A DNA stretch of 64,000 nucleotides from Burkholderia pyrrocinia (GTDB lineage Bacteria; Pseudomonadota; Gammaproteobacteria; Burkholderiales; Burkholderiaceae): assembly GCF_003330765.1 (NCBI RefSeq), contig NZ_CP024904.1:124001-188000 (forward strand), read 5' to 3'. Of the stretch, positions 27,090-34,825 are shown piece by piece. Each line of letters opens with the position of its first letter. The first letter of the stretch is position 1. Made by a program: the position numbers and the translations under genes. Below the pieces are notes generated by a model. It made no database searches, had not been told where the DNA came from, and saw only the letters and a program-made list of their open reading frames with translations.

Positions 27090-27785
27090 CTACCCCGCAT
27101 CCGGCTCATTCGCCACCCGTTCGAGCACGCGCGCCACGATCCGGTCGCACTGCTCGCCGCCGATTTCGAACGCGTCGCGCTCGACGAGATCGACGTCGTG
27201 CGCCAGCGATTCGCGCAGCAGGCTCTTCGCGCGAAAGTGCCGGCTGCGCACGGTCGCTTCGGGGATGTCGAGGCATTGCGCCGTCTCCTCGACGCTCAAT
27301 TCCTCAACCGAACGCAGGACGAACACGACGCGCAGCGCCTGCGGCAGTTCGTCGATCTTGCGTTCGATGAGGGCACGCATCTCGGCGCGCGCGGCCGCCT
27401 TGTCGGGAGAATCGGAATCGTACGCGGTCATCGCATCGAGGTCGTGAGCGGTCGCGTCCACCATCGGGATCACGTTCTGACGACGCGCTTCCCGGCGCAG
27501 GCGGCCGAAACATTCATTGAGCACGAGCCGCGACAGCCAGGTGAACAGCGTGGAATCGCCGCGGAACCGTGCAATCGAACGGTAAGCGCAGAGGTACGCC
27601 GTCTGCAACGCGTCCTCGGCTTCCGCGTCGTCGTGCAACGTGGCGCGAGCCAAACGGTACAGGCGCCGGTTGTGCCGGCGCATCAGCCACTCGAACGCGG
27701 AGCGCTCGCCCGCGACAATGCGGCGAACCATCTCCCCCTCATCGTCAGGACCATGTGCCGCGCGGGAACCCGCCTTGTTGGTCAT
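27090..27785 (-). CDS. ECF-type RNA polymerase sigma factor
   Basis: 231 residues with sigma region 2 (AFEWLMRRHNRRLYRLARA, then DAEDALQTAYLCAYRSIARF; about 29-90) and region 4 (LPQALRVVFVLRSVEELS, then IPEATVRSRHFRAKSLLRE; about 150-200). It carries an extended acidic C-terminus of about 35 residues. It directs core polymerase to stress promoters. It is the last gene of a probable operon after a DUF4142 protein and a cupredoxin (31-bp gap). No anti-sigma gene is adjacent in the window, so control may be transcriptional, through its own C-terminus, or through an unlinked partner. Confidence 0.92.
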   Translation of the reverse strand: MTNKAGSRAAHGPDDEGEMVRRIVAGERSAFEWLMRRHNRRLYRLARATLHDDAEAEDALQTAYLCAYRSIARFRGDSTLFTWLSRLVLNECFGRLRREARRQNVIPMVDATAHDLDAMTAYDSDSPDKAAARAEMRALIERKIDELPQALRVVFVLRSVEELSVEETAQCLDIPEATVRSRHFRAKSLLRESLAHDVDLVERDAFEIGGEQCDRIVARVLERVANEPDAG

Positions 27786-27816
27786 GAAGCCTTCGTCCAG
27801 GTTCGATCGAGCCGTC

Positions 27817-28194
27817 TCATCGGACGGTCAGCGTGGCGCGCATCGCGGGATGGAAGTTGCACCGGTACGGATAGCTGCCCGACTTCCGCGCAACATAGCT
27901 CCACGATGCATTCGGCGCGATGCTCTGCGAATCGAACGCCTTCGAAGCCGAGCTCGCCGTATGCGGGAACAAGTCCTTGTTGATCCACACCACGCGGTCG
28001 CCTTGATGCACGGTGAGCGCCGGGGGATTGAAGCGCATCTGTTCGATGACGACGACGTAGGTCCCCGGCGCTGCCACGGCCGCGCCGGCCGACGTCATCC
28101 CGAACGCGGCGGCGCACGCGCAGGCAAGCACGAAGCCGCCCGCGCGTGTTGCCTGCCGGCGCTCGTTTGCCGCGTCAGTAACCCCCTTTCTCAT
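27817..28194 (-). CDS. Periplasmic cupredoxin (plastocyanin-like)
   Basis: 125 residues. After a twin-Arg-poor, Ala-rich signal region (about 18-42) comes a cupredoxin fold with all four type-1 copper ligands: His78 in LFPHTA and Cys112, His115, Met118 in YRCNFHPAM. It should bind copper and shuttle electrons or sense copper in the periplasm. The start at 28194 overlaps the 3' end of the DUF4142 gene by 20 bp; 28236 is a weaker alternative. Co-transcription with an ECF sigma gene suggests a redox or metal stress unit. Confidence 0.88.
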   Translation of the reverse strand: MRKGVTDAANERRQATRAGGFVLACACAAAFGMTSAGAAVAAPGTYVVVIEQMRFNPPALTVHQGDRVVWINKDLFPHTASSASKAFDSQSIAPNASWSYVARKSGSYPYRCNFHPAMRATLTVR

Positions 28195-28720
28195 GGCTCT
28201 TGCCCAACGTGGCCTGCAATCGCTTGGCATGGTCAAGGTGCGCGACGAACGCCGGCCGCACCTTGACGAGGAGCGCTTTCAGCTCCGCGTTCTTTGCGTT
28301 CGGGATCAAGGTCTTGTCGAGCGCGTCGATCACGGATTCGTGATACGTCACTTCGTGGTCGATATACGCCTGGTCGAAACCCTTGCCGCTCAGCGTTTTC
28401 AGATTGGCGAGGTTGGCGTCGCCGCCTTGCTGAAGGCTTTGGCTCGTCGCGTTCGCTTCCGGCGTCACGCCGAGCTTGTGGACAAGGTCGGTGGCGGCCT
28501 GGTTGACGCCGGTGTGGTCGGTGATCATCCGCTGCGCGAATGCCTTGACGTCCTTCGAATGCGTTTTCGACTCCGCCAGCTTGCCCGCATCGATATCGAC
28601 CTGGTTGGCGGTCACGACGATGGCGGCGATTTGCGGGTCGGTGGGGCCGCCGCCTTGCGCCCAACAGGGCGCGCTGGCTAGGGCCAGTGCGGCGAACGAT
28701 ACTGCGGCGATCATCTTCAT
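28175..28720 (-). CDS. DUF4142 periplasmic protein
   Basis: 181 residues with a clear signal peptide (MKMIAAVSFAALALASAPCWAQ) and a helical DUF4142 domain: ANQVDIDAGKLAESKTHSKD, VKAFAQRMITDHTGVNQ and YIDHEVTYHESVIDALDKT. This ferritin-like, four-helix family is periplasmic and of unknown function, often near stress sigma factors. AAAGGAGAT precedes the ATG. It heads the operon DUF4142 - cupredoxin - ECF sigma, which suggests it is an effector or sensor of that system; the role is inference. Confidence 0.88.
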   Translation of the reverse strand: MKMIAAVSFAALALASAPCWAQGGGPTDPQIAAIVVTANQVDIDAGKLAESKTHSKDVKAFAQRMITDHTGVNQAATDLVHKLGVTPEANATSQSLQQGGDANLANLKTLSGKGFDQAYIDHEVTYHESVIDALDKTLIPNAKNAELKALLVKVRPAFVAHLDHAKRLQATLGKSHEKGGY

Positions 28721-29100
28721 AAGGTATCTCCTTTGGGTTTCGAAAGTGTCCGATTCGGACTTGGATACCGGTTTAGATGTCACGTGTGCGCGCCGCGTTT
28801 CAGCGGCGAACGCGAAATCGGTATGACAAACGGGAGGGGGCTGGGGCTGCCCAGTACCGCCTCGGGCAGTGGCGGTCCGTCCAGTCCATCATAGGCACAG
28901 CTTGAACCTCCGACCACCTGAACCCCATTCAGTGCGCACTGAGACATCCCCAGAACGGTTTCGCCAAGGCTGCGCTAGCTCTGTCGCGTTGACATAACGC
29001 CTGTTTCCTCGGGCGGCTCCTGGTGTGGCTGCTTTTGAGCGCGGGGCTGACATTCGCAGAAATTCACTGAAGGGCAGGAACGAGTCGGTAATGGACGATT

Positions 29101-29180
29101 CCGAACAGGATGAGCGTAGGTCTTGGCCTGGCTTTCTGGATGGGGCCTCGTCAGATAACGCGCAGGTACTGCTGCGTCAT
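29101..29180. repeat. Diverged direct repeat A, left copy
   Basis: Aligns without gaps to 31021-31100, exactly 1920 bp away; by eye 60 of 80 positions match, with identical cores GAGCGTAGG and CAGGTACTGCTGC. In both copies the minus strand has the same frame reading QQYLxxI then a stop. Together the copies bracket the amj and CPT-like genes. Confidence 0.7.
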
Positions 29181-29277
29181 TGGGGTGACGTTTGCAGGTA
29201 CGGCGGTGGGTTGCGAGCTCATGTGACCGGGAAAATTTTCTTTGGCGGCCGAGTTTGCCAGCGGCCCAGACGGGTAA

Positions 29278-29302
29278 GCGCGAAGTTCGCCATTCGGCCA
29301 GT
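29278..29302. repeat. Direct repeat B, left copy
   Basis: 25 bp matching 30272-30296 with a single mismatch, same orientation. The core is GCGCGAAGTTCGCC. The pair flanks the amj gene closely, 994 bp apart. Confidence 0.75.
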
Positions 29303-29429
29303 AGCTGGAGGTCGCGATCGGCGTGGCCAACCATATACGGACTCTCGATCGACCAAGCTGGTTTGCCGACAACCGGCTTCATACTTTGCTCGGGTACACT
29401 CGTGCCTCTGCCACACGCACCGCAAGAGC

Positions 29430-30233
29430 ATGGACAGTCAGCTTTGGATCATTTGCGGGCTTACATTCGTAATCCATGTGATCGCGACATTGGCCTATGC
29501 TGTGCGGATCGCCGGCGTTCGCACGCGCCGTATAGCCTTGTCGTTTTCTTTGTTCGGAATCATCGCGCTGGTTTCCCGGACAGCCAACTCCTTTCAGGGG
29601 CCGTTCATCGCGAAACGGGTCGAAATAGATATCGCCCATCGGATGGGGAGTGGGTTACTCACCGACTTTCGGCTCTTCCTGCTGACCGCTACCGTGGCGA
29701 GCATTGTTGGATCATTCCTGATTCCGACGTTCCAGCGTTATTTCAGCCGAGCCGTCGAACACTTTCAGGTAAACCGCTCGATTCCTCGGTTGCTGTTGGA
29801 CGCATGCAGTCGTGCAGGTGTTAGCTATCTTCGCATCGGTGCTCGATTTCCTTCCCGGAACAACGTAACGCAACTGGCCGCGAGTACCGGCGTGTCTTGG
29901 CAAGTTGTCGTGCTGAACATTGTTGCAATGGCAATATGGACAGTCGGTGTGTTTGCATCTCTGTATGCGGGTTACCTGAAACCCGACCTGAGAGTGACAT
30001 GCGCGAATCTATCGTCTGTCATCAACGGCTTCGCGACCGTGGTATTGGCAGTCGTCATCGATCCGCAAGTTTCAGTAATGACCGACGATGTCATCGAAGG
30101 CCGGATATCAGAAAACAGCTTTCGGCGGGCCATCACGACGCTCGCCGGCGCACGTGTTCTCGGTACGCTATGCGCCCAGGCGGTGCTCGTTCCGGCGGCA
30201 CTGGTCATCGTCCGCGTTGCTGAACTCATTTAA
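29430..30233 (+). CDS. amj: Lipid II flippase, Amj family
   Basis: 267 residues with about six hydrophobic segments. The opening LTFVIHVIATLAYAVRIAGV and LSFSLFGIIALVSRTANSFQGP match the Amj (YdaH, DUF2837) family, which in Bacillus subtilis flips undecaprenyl-linked peptidoglycan precursor as an alternative to MurJ. The C-terminal part (VINGFATVVLAVVIDPQVSVMTDD) also fits the family. It acts in the inner membrane at the last cytoplasmic step of wall synthesis. ATG at 29430 was chosen because the 135 upstream in-frame codons lack membrane character. The gene is flanked by 25-bp direct repeats and bounded by non-coding DNA, suggesting horizontal gain. Confidence 0.85.
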   Translation: MDSQLWIICGLTFVIHVIATLAYAVRIAGVRTRRIALSFSLFGIIALVSRTANSFQGPFIAKRVEIDIAHRMGSGLLTDFRLFLLTATVASIVGSFLIPTFQRYFSRAVEHFQVNRSIPRLLLDACSRAGVSYLRIGARFPSRNNVTQLAASTGVSWQVVVLNIVAMAIWTVGVFASLYAGYLKPDLRVTCANLSSVINGFATVVLAVVIDPQVSVMTDDVIEGRISENSFRRAITTLAGARVLGTLCAQAVLVPAALVIVRVAELI

Positions 30234-30271
30234 CGCGATAACCTGAGTTTATCAGCGCGCACAACCTGCCT

Positions 30272-30296
30272 GCGCGAAGTTCGCCGTTCGGCCAGT
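30272..30296. repeat. Direct repeat B, right copy
   Basis: Second copy of the 25-bp repeat found at 29278-29302, one mismatch, same orientation. It lies 38 bp after the amj stop and 50 bp before the 3' end of the CPT-like gene. Confidence 0.75.
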
Positions 30297-30345
30297 TGCC
30301 CGAGAAGACAGGCGGCAGCTGCCGGCCAACACATGCCCATCTGAG

Positions 30346-30933
30346 CTACTGGAAAAACTGTCGGTGCATCTTCGTGAATGCAGCAGGCGTCGGTTGGGTT
30401 TGTAACCACTCCAGAACCAGCCGACCGCATTCAGCGCTGCTCGAAGACGATGTGTCCACAACGTAATCGTAATGTCGGTTAGCGTGAATCGAGTCAAATT
30501 GAGACTCAGCCAGTCCGATCTTACGGTCGCCGCGGGTCTGTTCGCGCTCGATCAGGACTTCGAGCGCACAAAAAACGCCAATAACGAGTACCGGTAGCCC
30601 GATCAGGTCTTCAAGCATGTAGCGCCACGCATCGGACGAGAGAACATGATCGACGATCACGGGTTGGCCGTGTCTGGAAAAGGTGGCAGCCGTGGCATTA
30701 ATTGCTCGACACAGGGCTGCCACGCGAATTCGTGCCAACTGTTTTTCGACTTCCCAATAGTTGGCAGGCTCCATCCCTCGGAATACATCAAGCTCGACAT
30801 GCAAATGATGCTCGTCCAAGTTCTCGCACAGATACTTGGACAGCGTACTTTTGCCCGAGCTGCTTGGACCGTTGAGTACAACGATGGCCCCCGGGGGGCG
30901 CAGCGTTTCGGTGATTGGCATCAAGGAACCCAT
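30346..30933 (-). CDS. Chloramphenicol phosphotransferase-like P-loop kinase
   Basis: 195 residues. The opening GAIVVLNGPSSSGKSTLSKY holds Walker A (Lys28). Then come HVELDVFRGM, VIVDHVLSSDAW, a VFCALEVLIEREQTRGDR lid-like segment, and HYDYVVDTSSSSSAECG. This order matches the CPT (chloramphenicol 3-O-phosphotransferase) family, whose members phosphorylate small hydroxylated molecules with ATP. Substrate here is unknown; resistance cannot be claimed. Starts at 30933 and 30921 are both possible; the frame continues to 31083 without domain content. It is convergent with amj and lies inside the same repeat-bounded island. Confidence 0.8.
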   Translation of the reverse strand: MGSLMPITETLRPPGAIVVLNGPSSSGKSTLSKYLCENLDEHHLHVELDVFRGMEPANYWEVEKQLARIRVAALCRAINATAATFSRHGQPVIVDHVLSSDAWRYMLEDLIGLPVLVIGVFCALEVLIEREQTRGDRKIGLAESQFDSIHANRHYDYVVDTSSSSSAECGRLVLEWLQTQPTPAAFTKMHRQFFQ

Positions 30934-31409
30934 CGGAAGCCTGCGAACGCAGGAGATCACTCGATTGTCTTCGAAGTGAAGCACACCGTGTCGAACATCG
31001 GTCCCTGGTCGATAACGGCCCCAAAAAGGGAGAGCGTAGGTTCTGGCGTAGCTTTGTGCCCAGTGCCTTCTCAAATAAGGCACAGGTACTGCTGCATCAT
31101 CAGTGCCTGCACGTCAGACATCATTCGAACCATCGCCGACCGTCCAACAAGTCACGAAATCGCCGCTCGCCGTCGCTTCGATGGCGCTTGCGTTTGTTTG
31201 TTCGCTGTATCCTCGTCGTCAATGCAGCGGCCACGAACTGCCGCATGCATCCTCACCGGATCGAATGCGTTTTCCGTGTCGTGAAGAACCGGGCGGCAAT
31301 GAACCCGGATCGGAATCAATACGAACGCATTGGTGTTTCCACCGATATGGAATACGCCGGGCAGGCCGATGTAGCAGAGGTGGTGCAGATAATAAATCCG
31401 AGGCCAATT
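30934..31409. other. Intergenic right flank of the island
   Basis: Holds repeat copy A' (31021-31100) and no convincing gene. The in-frame extension upstream of 31410 is short and lacks domain features. Promoters for the CPT-like gene (leftwards) and the HD-GYP regulator (rightwards) must lie here; none is sharp enough to call. Confidence 0.5.
31021..31100. repeat. Diverged direct repeat A, right copy
   Basis: Gap-free match to 29101-29180 (60 of 80 positions). It lies upstream of the CPT-like gene on its coding strand. Same orientation as the left copy. Confidence 0.7.
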
Positions 31410-32822
31410 ATGACGACATCTGCAACAAACGGAATGAATAACGTATCGCCTGAAACGACCGAAGCGGCAGCAGTATCCGACGACGCGCCCGCCGCACCGT
31501 CGATCCTGCTGGTCGACGACGAGCCCAACGTGCTGTCGGCGCTCAAGCGCGTGTTCCGGCCCGCGCGCTACGACATCCTGACTGCCGACAGCGGCGACGC
31601 CGCGCTCGAGATACTGGCGTCGACCGAAGTCGACCTGATCGTGTCCGACATGCGGATGCCGCACATGAACGGGGCGGAATTTCTGGCCCGCGCGCGGGCG
31701 CTGTATCCGGACACGATGCGTATTCTGCTGACCGGCTATTCGGAGATCGCGTCGGTCGTGCAGGCCGTCAACGAAGGCGGCGTGTATCGCTATCTGAACA
31801 AGCCCTGGGACGATCACGACCTGTTGCTGACCATCGAACAGGCGCTGGAGCAGCGGCGTTTGCGCCGCGAAGCGGCTCGGCTGACTGCGCTGACGGAAGC
31901 GCAGAACGAAGCGCTGCGCCGTTTCAACACGGAACTCGAAACGCAGGTTCGTGCGCGTACCGAGGAACTCGGCCAGACCGTGATGTTCCTCGAAGCGGCG
32001 CAACGCGACCTGAAAAGCAGCTTTACGGCGATGGTCCAGGTCTGCGCGAGCATGATCGAGTTGCGTTGCGGGACCGCCAGCGGACACGCGATGCGGGTCG
32101 GCGAGATTGCGCGCCGGCTCGCGCTGTCGTCCGGGATGAGCAGTCTGCATGCGCAGGACGTCTATTTCGCGGGGCTGCTGCATGGCATCGGCAAATTGTC
32201 GCTGCCCGACGAATTGCTGCACAAGCCGACCACGCGGATGACGACGGACGAACACAGCCTGTTCCAGCAGCATCCGCTGCGCGCGCAGATGGTGCTGACG
32301 CCGGTCGCGCAATTGCACAAGGTCGCGTCGATCGTGCTTCACCAGTACGAGCGATTCAATGGACGCGGCACGCCGGACGGGCTGGCCGGCGACACGATCC
32401 CGCTCGGCTCGCGGATCATTGCGATCGCGCGCGATTTCGAAGGGCTGCGCAACGGCGAAATCGGGGCGCCGCATTCGGTCGAGCAGGCGCTCGATGCGTT
32501 GCGGTCGCAAGCCGGCGTGCGTTACGACCCGCAGATCGTCGAGCGCTGCATCGAGCTGATGCGGGACCCGGCGAGTCTCGGCATCGCGGCGTCGGTCTCG
32601 GAGATCAAGTCCGCGCAGTTGCGCGAAGGGATGCAACTCGCCGACGATCTGCGCACGCATCGCGGCGTGCTGCTGATGACCAAGGGCAGCGTGATGTCGG
32701 CGCACCAGATCGAGCTCGTGCGCCGCTTCGAGACGAGGGAAGGGACGCCGTTCGATATCCTCGTTCTGGCCGGTTCGGCCGCATCGATGCAGGCGCCCGG
32801 CGCGGGCGCGTCGCCCGGCTGA
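31410..32822 (+). CDS. Response regulator with degenerate HD-GYP domain
   Basis: 470 residues. The receiver (about 30-145) has ILLVDDEP, phospho-acceptor Asp80 in LIVSDMRMP and Lys131 in YLNKPW. A coiled segment (about 145-200) leads to an HD-GYP-like domain (about 205-385). HD-GYP enzymes hydrolyse c-di-GMP using HD(I/L)GK and HHExxDGxGYP motifs. Here these read HGIGK (His258, Gly259, so the metal-binding Asp is lost) and HQYERFNGRGTPDG (GYP replaced by GTP), so catalysis is doubtful; it may bind nucleotide or partners instead. A further C-terminal region (390-470) includes LREGMQLADDLRTHRGVLLM. ATG at 31410 gives the receiver a normal start. An MHYT histidine kinase follows 84 bp downstream. 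Confidence 0.88.
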   Translation: MTTSATNGMNNVSPETTEAAAVSDDAPAAPSILLVDDEPNVLSALKRVFRPARYDILTADSGDAALEILASTEVDLIVSDMRMPHMNGAEFLARARALYPDTMRILLTGYSEIASVVQAVNEGGVYRYLNKPWDDHDLLLTIEQALEQRRLRREAARLTALTEAQNEALRRFNTELETQVRARTEELGQTVMFLEAAQRDLKSSFTAMVQVCASMIELRCGTASGHAMRVGEIARRLALSSGMSSLHAQDVYFAGLLHGIGKLSLPDELLHKPTTRMTTDEHSLFQQHPLRAQMVLTPVAQLHKVASIVLHQYERFNGRGTPDGLAGDTIPLGSRIIAIARDFEGLRNGEIGAPHSVEQALDALRSQAGVRYDPQIVERCIELMRDPASLGIAASVSEIKSAQLREGMQLADDLRTHRGVLLMTKGSVMSAHQIELVRRFETREGTPFDILVLAGSAASMQAPGAGASPG

Positions 32823-32906
32823 CGCCGGCCCCGCGGCCCGATGGCTGCGGGTCGCACCGGACCGCGCGTCGCGGCAACGCATTCACATCGATTCGGGCGC
32901 TTGATC

Positions 32907-34676
32907 ATGCACGGCACCTACGACCTTCTGCTCGTCCTGCTGTCGCTCGCCATCGCGACGCTGGCCTCCTATACGGCGCTCGACCTGGCCGCGTTCATTT
33001 CGTTGCTCGACAACCCGAAACTCAAGCGTGCGTGGCTGGGCGGCGGCGCGGTGGCGATGGGAACCGGGATCTGGTCGATGCATTTCGTCGGCATGCTCGC
33101 GTTCTCGTTGCCGATCCCGCTCGGCTATGCGTTGCAGGATACCGGCGCGTCGCTGGCGATCGCCGTGCTCGTGTCGTATTTCGCACTGAATGTCGTCACG
33201 CGCGCACGGCTGGGCTGGCGGCGACTGTGCGCGGGCGGCGCGCTGATGGGCGCCGGGATTGCCGGCATGCACTACACGGGGATGGCTGCGCTGCACATGC
33301 GGCCCGACATTCGCTACGATCCCGCGCTGTTTGCCGCATCGATCGGCATCGCGGTGATCGCGTCGACCGCCGCGTTATGGATTGCGCAGGCGCTGCGCGT
33401 GCAGCAGGCGCGTCATGCGACCGCGCAACGGGTCGGCGCGGCCGTCATCATGGGCATCGCCATTACCGGCATGCACTATACGGGGATGGCGGCCGCCCAT
33501 TTCGCGCCGGATGCCCGATGCGGCGCCGCGAACGGGATCGACGCGCCGTGGCTCGCGACGACCGTCGCGCTGTTTACGATGGCGACCCTGATCGTCACGC
33601 TGCTGTTGAGCCGCTTCGATGCGCGCACAACCTTTTTGCGCGGGATGACCGATACGCTCGAGCGGCTCGTGCGATTGCGCACCGCGGAACTCGAACGCGC
33701 GTTGCGCCGTTACGAGCAGACGACGGAGATGCTGCAGCGCACGCGCGAGAACATGGCGACCGAGATCGACGAACGCAAGGCCGCGCAGGCGCGGCTCGAA
33801 CAGGAGAAGGAAGAGCAGCGGCGCCTGCTGCATGCGCTCGAGGAAACCCACGTGCAGTTGCTGCAGTCGGAAAAGCTCGCGTCGATCGGCCAGCTCGCGG
33901 CGGGCGTCGCGCACGAGATCAATAATCCGATCGGCTTTGTCAGCGCGAACCTCAATACCTTGAAGACCTGGGTAAGAAGTCTGCTCGACGTGGTCGCGGC
34001 GCATGAAGCCGTGCTGCCGCAGCTCGACCCGGCCGCCCGCGACGCGCTGGCGGCCATGGGCCGCACCGCGGATCTGGACTACGTCCGCGACGAGATCGTG
34101 ACGCTGATCGACGAATCGATCGATGGCGCGGTGCGGGTGCGGCGCATCGTGCAGGACCTGCGCGATTTCTCGCGCCCGGCCAACGACGAGTGGAGCGTGG
34201 TCGATCTGCATGCAGGCCTCGAGAGCACGCTCAATGTCGTCCATAACGAACTCAAGTACAAGGCCGACATCGTGCGCGATTACGGCGACGTGCCGCACGT
34301 CGAATGCCTGCCGTCGCAGTTGAACCAGGTATTCATGAACCTGCTGGTCAACGCGGCGCAGGCGATTCCCGAGCGCGGCGTCGTCACGATCAGCACGTCG
34401 AGCGATGGCGAACAGGTGTCGGTCGCGATCAGCGACACCGGAACGGGCATGGCGCCCGACGTCGTCCGGCGGATCTTCGATCCGTTCTTCACGACGAAGC
34501 CGGTCGGGCAGGGAACCGGGCTTGGATTGTCGGTCTCGCACGGCATCGTCGAGCGCCATCGCGGCACCATCGACGTGTCGAGCGAGCCCGGGCGCGGCAC
34601 GACATTCCGCGTGAGGCTGCCGGTCCGGCAGGCACGCGACAACGCGAACGTGGCGGCACTGGAGCAGCGGGCATGA
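32907..34676 (+). CDS. MHYT-domain sensor histidine kinase
   Basis: 589 residues. The first 240 form a seven-helix MHYT sensor with motifs MHFVGM (58-63), AGMHYTGM and TGMHYTGM; such repeats are proposed to bind copper and sense O2, CO or NO. A long coiled coil (about 250-325) precedes the HisKA H-box (GVAHEINNPIGF, His near 335) and a complete HATPase: VNAAQAI, DTGTGMAP and GTGLGLSVSHGI. It autophosphorylates and should signal to the response regulator 84 bp upstream. ATG at 32907 starts directly at the first helix; the frame is open from 32841. No attached receiver is present. Confidence 0.92.
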   Translation: MHGTYDLLLVLLSLAIATLASYTALDLAAFISLLDNPKLKRAWLGGGAVAMGTGIWSMHFVGMLAFSLPIPLGYALQDTGASLAIAVLVSYFALNVVTRARLGWRRLCAGGALMGAGIAGMHYTGMAALHMRPDIRYDPALFAASIGIAVIASTAALWIAQALRVQQARHATAQRVGAAVIMGIAITGMHYTGMAAAHFAPDARCGAANGIDAPWLATTVALFTMATLIVTLLLSRFDARTTFLRGMTDTLERLVRLRTAELERALRRYEQTTEMLQRTRENMATEIDERKAAQARLEQEKEEQRRLLHALEETHVQLLQSEKLASIGQLAAGVAHEINNPIGFVSANLNTLKTWVRSLLDVVAAHEAVLPQLDPAARDALAAMGRTADLDYVRDEIVTLIDESIDGAVRVRRIVQDLRDFSRPANDEWSVVDLHAGLESTLNVVHNELKYKADIVRDYGDVPHVECLPSQLNQVFMNLLVNAAQAIPERGVVTISTSSDGEQVSVAISDTGTGMAPDVVRRIFDPFFTTKPVGQGTGLGLSVSHGIVERHRGTIDVSSEPGRGTTFRVRLPVRQARDNANVAALEQRA

Positions 34677-34825
34677 GGATGTGATCGTGGGCGCTGCACG
34701 TGTGCGGTCACGCGCGCTCGAATCCGTTCGGGGGGCCGTTGCGGAACTTCGATGGCAGCGTCGTCGTCGCGTCAGAGGCGGCTTGCGCCGCTCAGGTCAA
34801 GCCGGCCGGGACACGGGTTGACGCG

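Larger units (their letters stand above)
28721..29429. other. Gene-free left flank of the amj/CPT island
   Basis: No frame here looks coding. The stretch contains copy A of an 80-bp diverged repeat (29101-29180) and copy B of a 25-bp repeat (29278-29302), both recurring to the right of amj. Composition is more even than in flanking core genes. The left part probably holds the promoter of the DUF4142 operon, reading leftwards. Confidence 0.55.

Noticed and set aside
29101..29180. Minus-strand PMTQQYL in the repeats looks like the MutS start MMQQYL
   Set aside because: The match lasts six residues, and a stop follows; nothing else of MutS is present.
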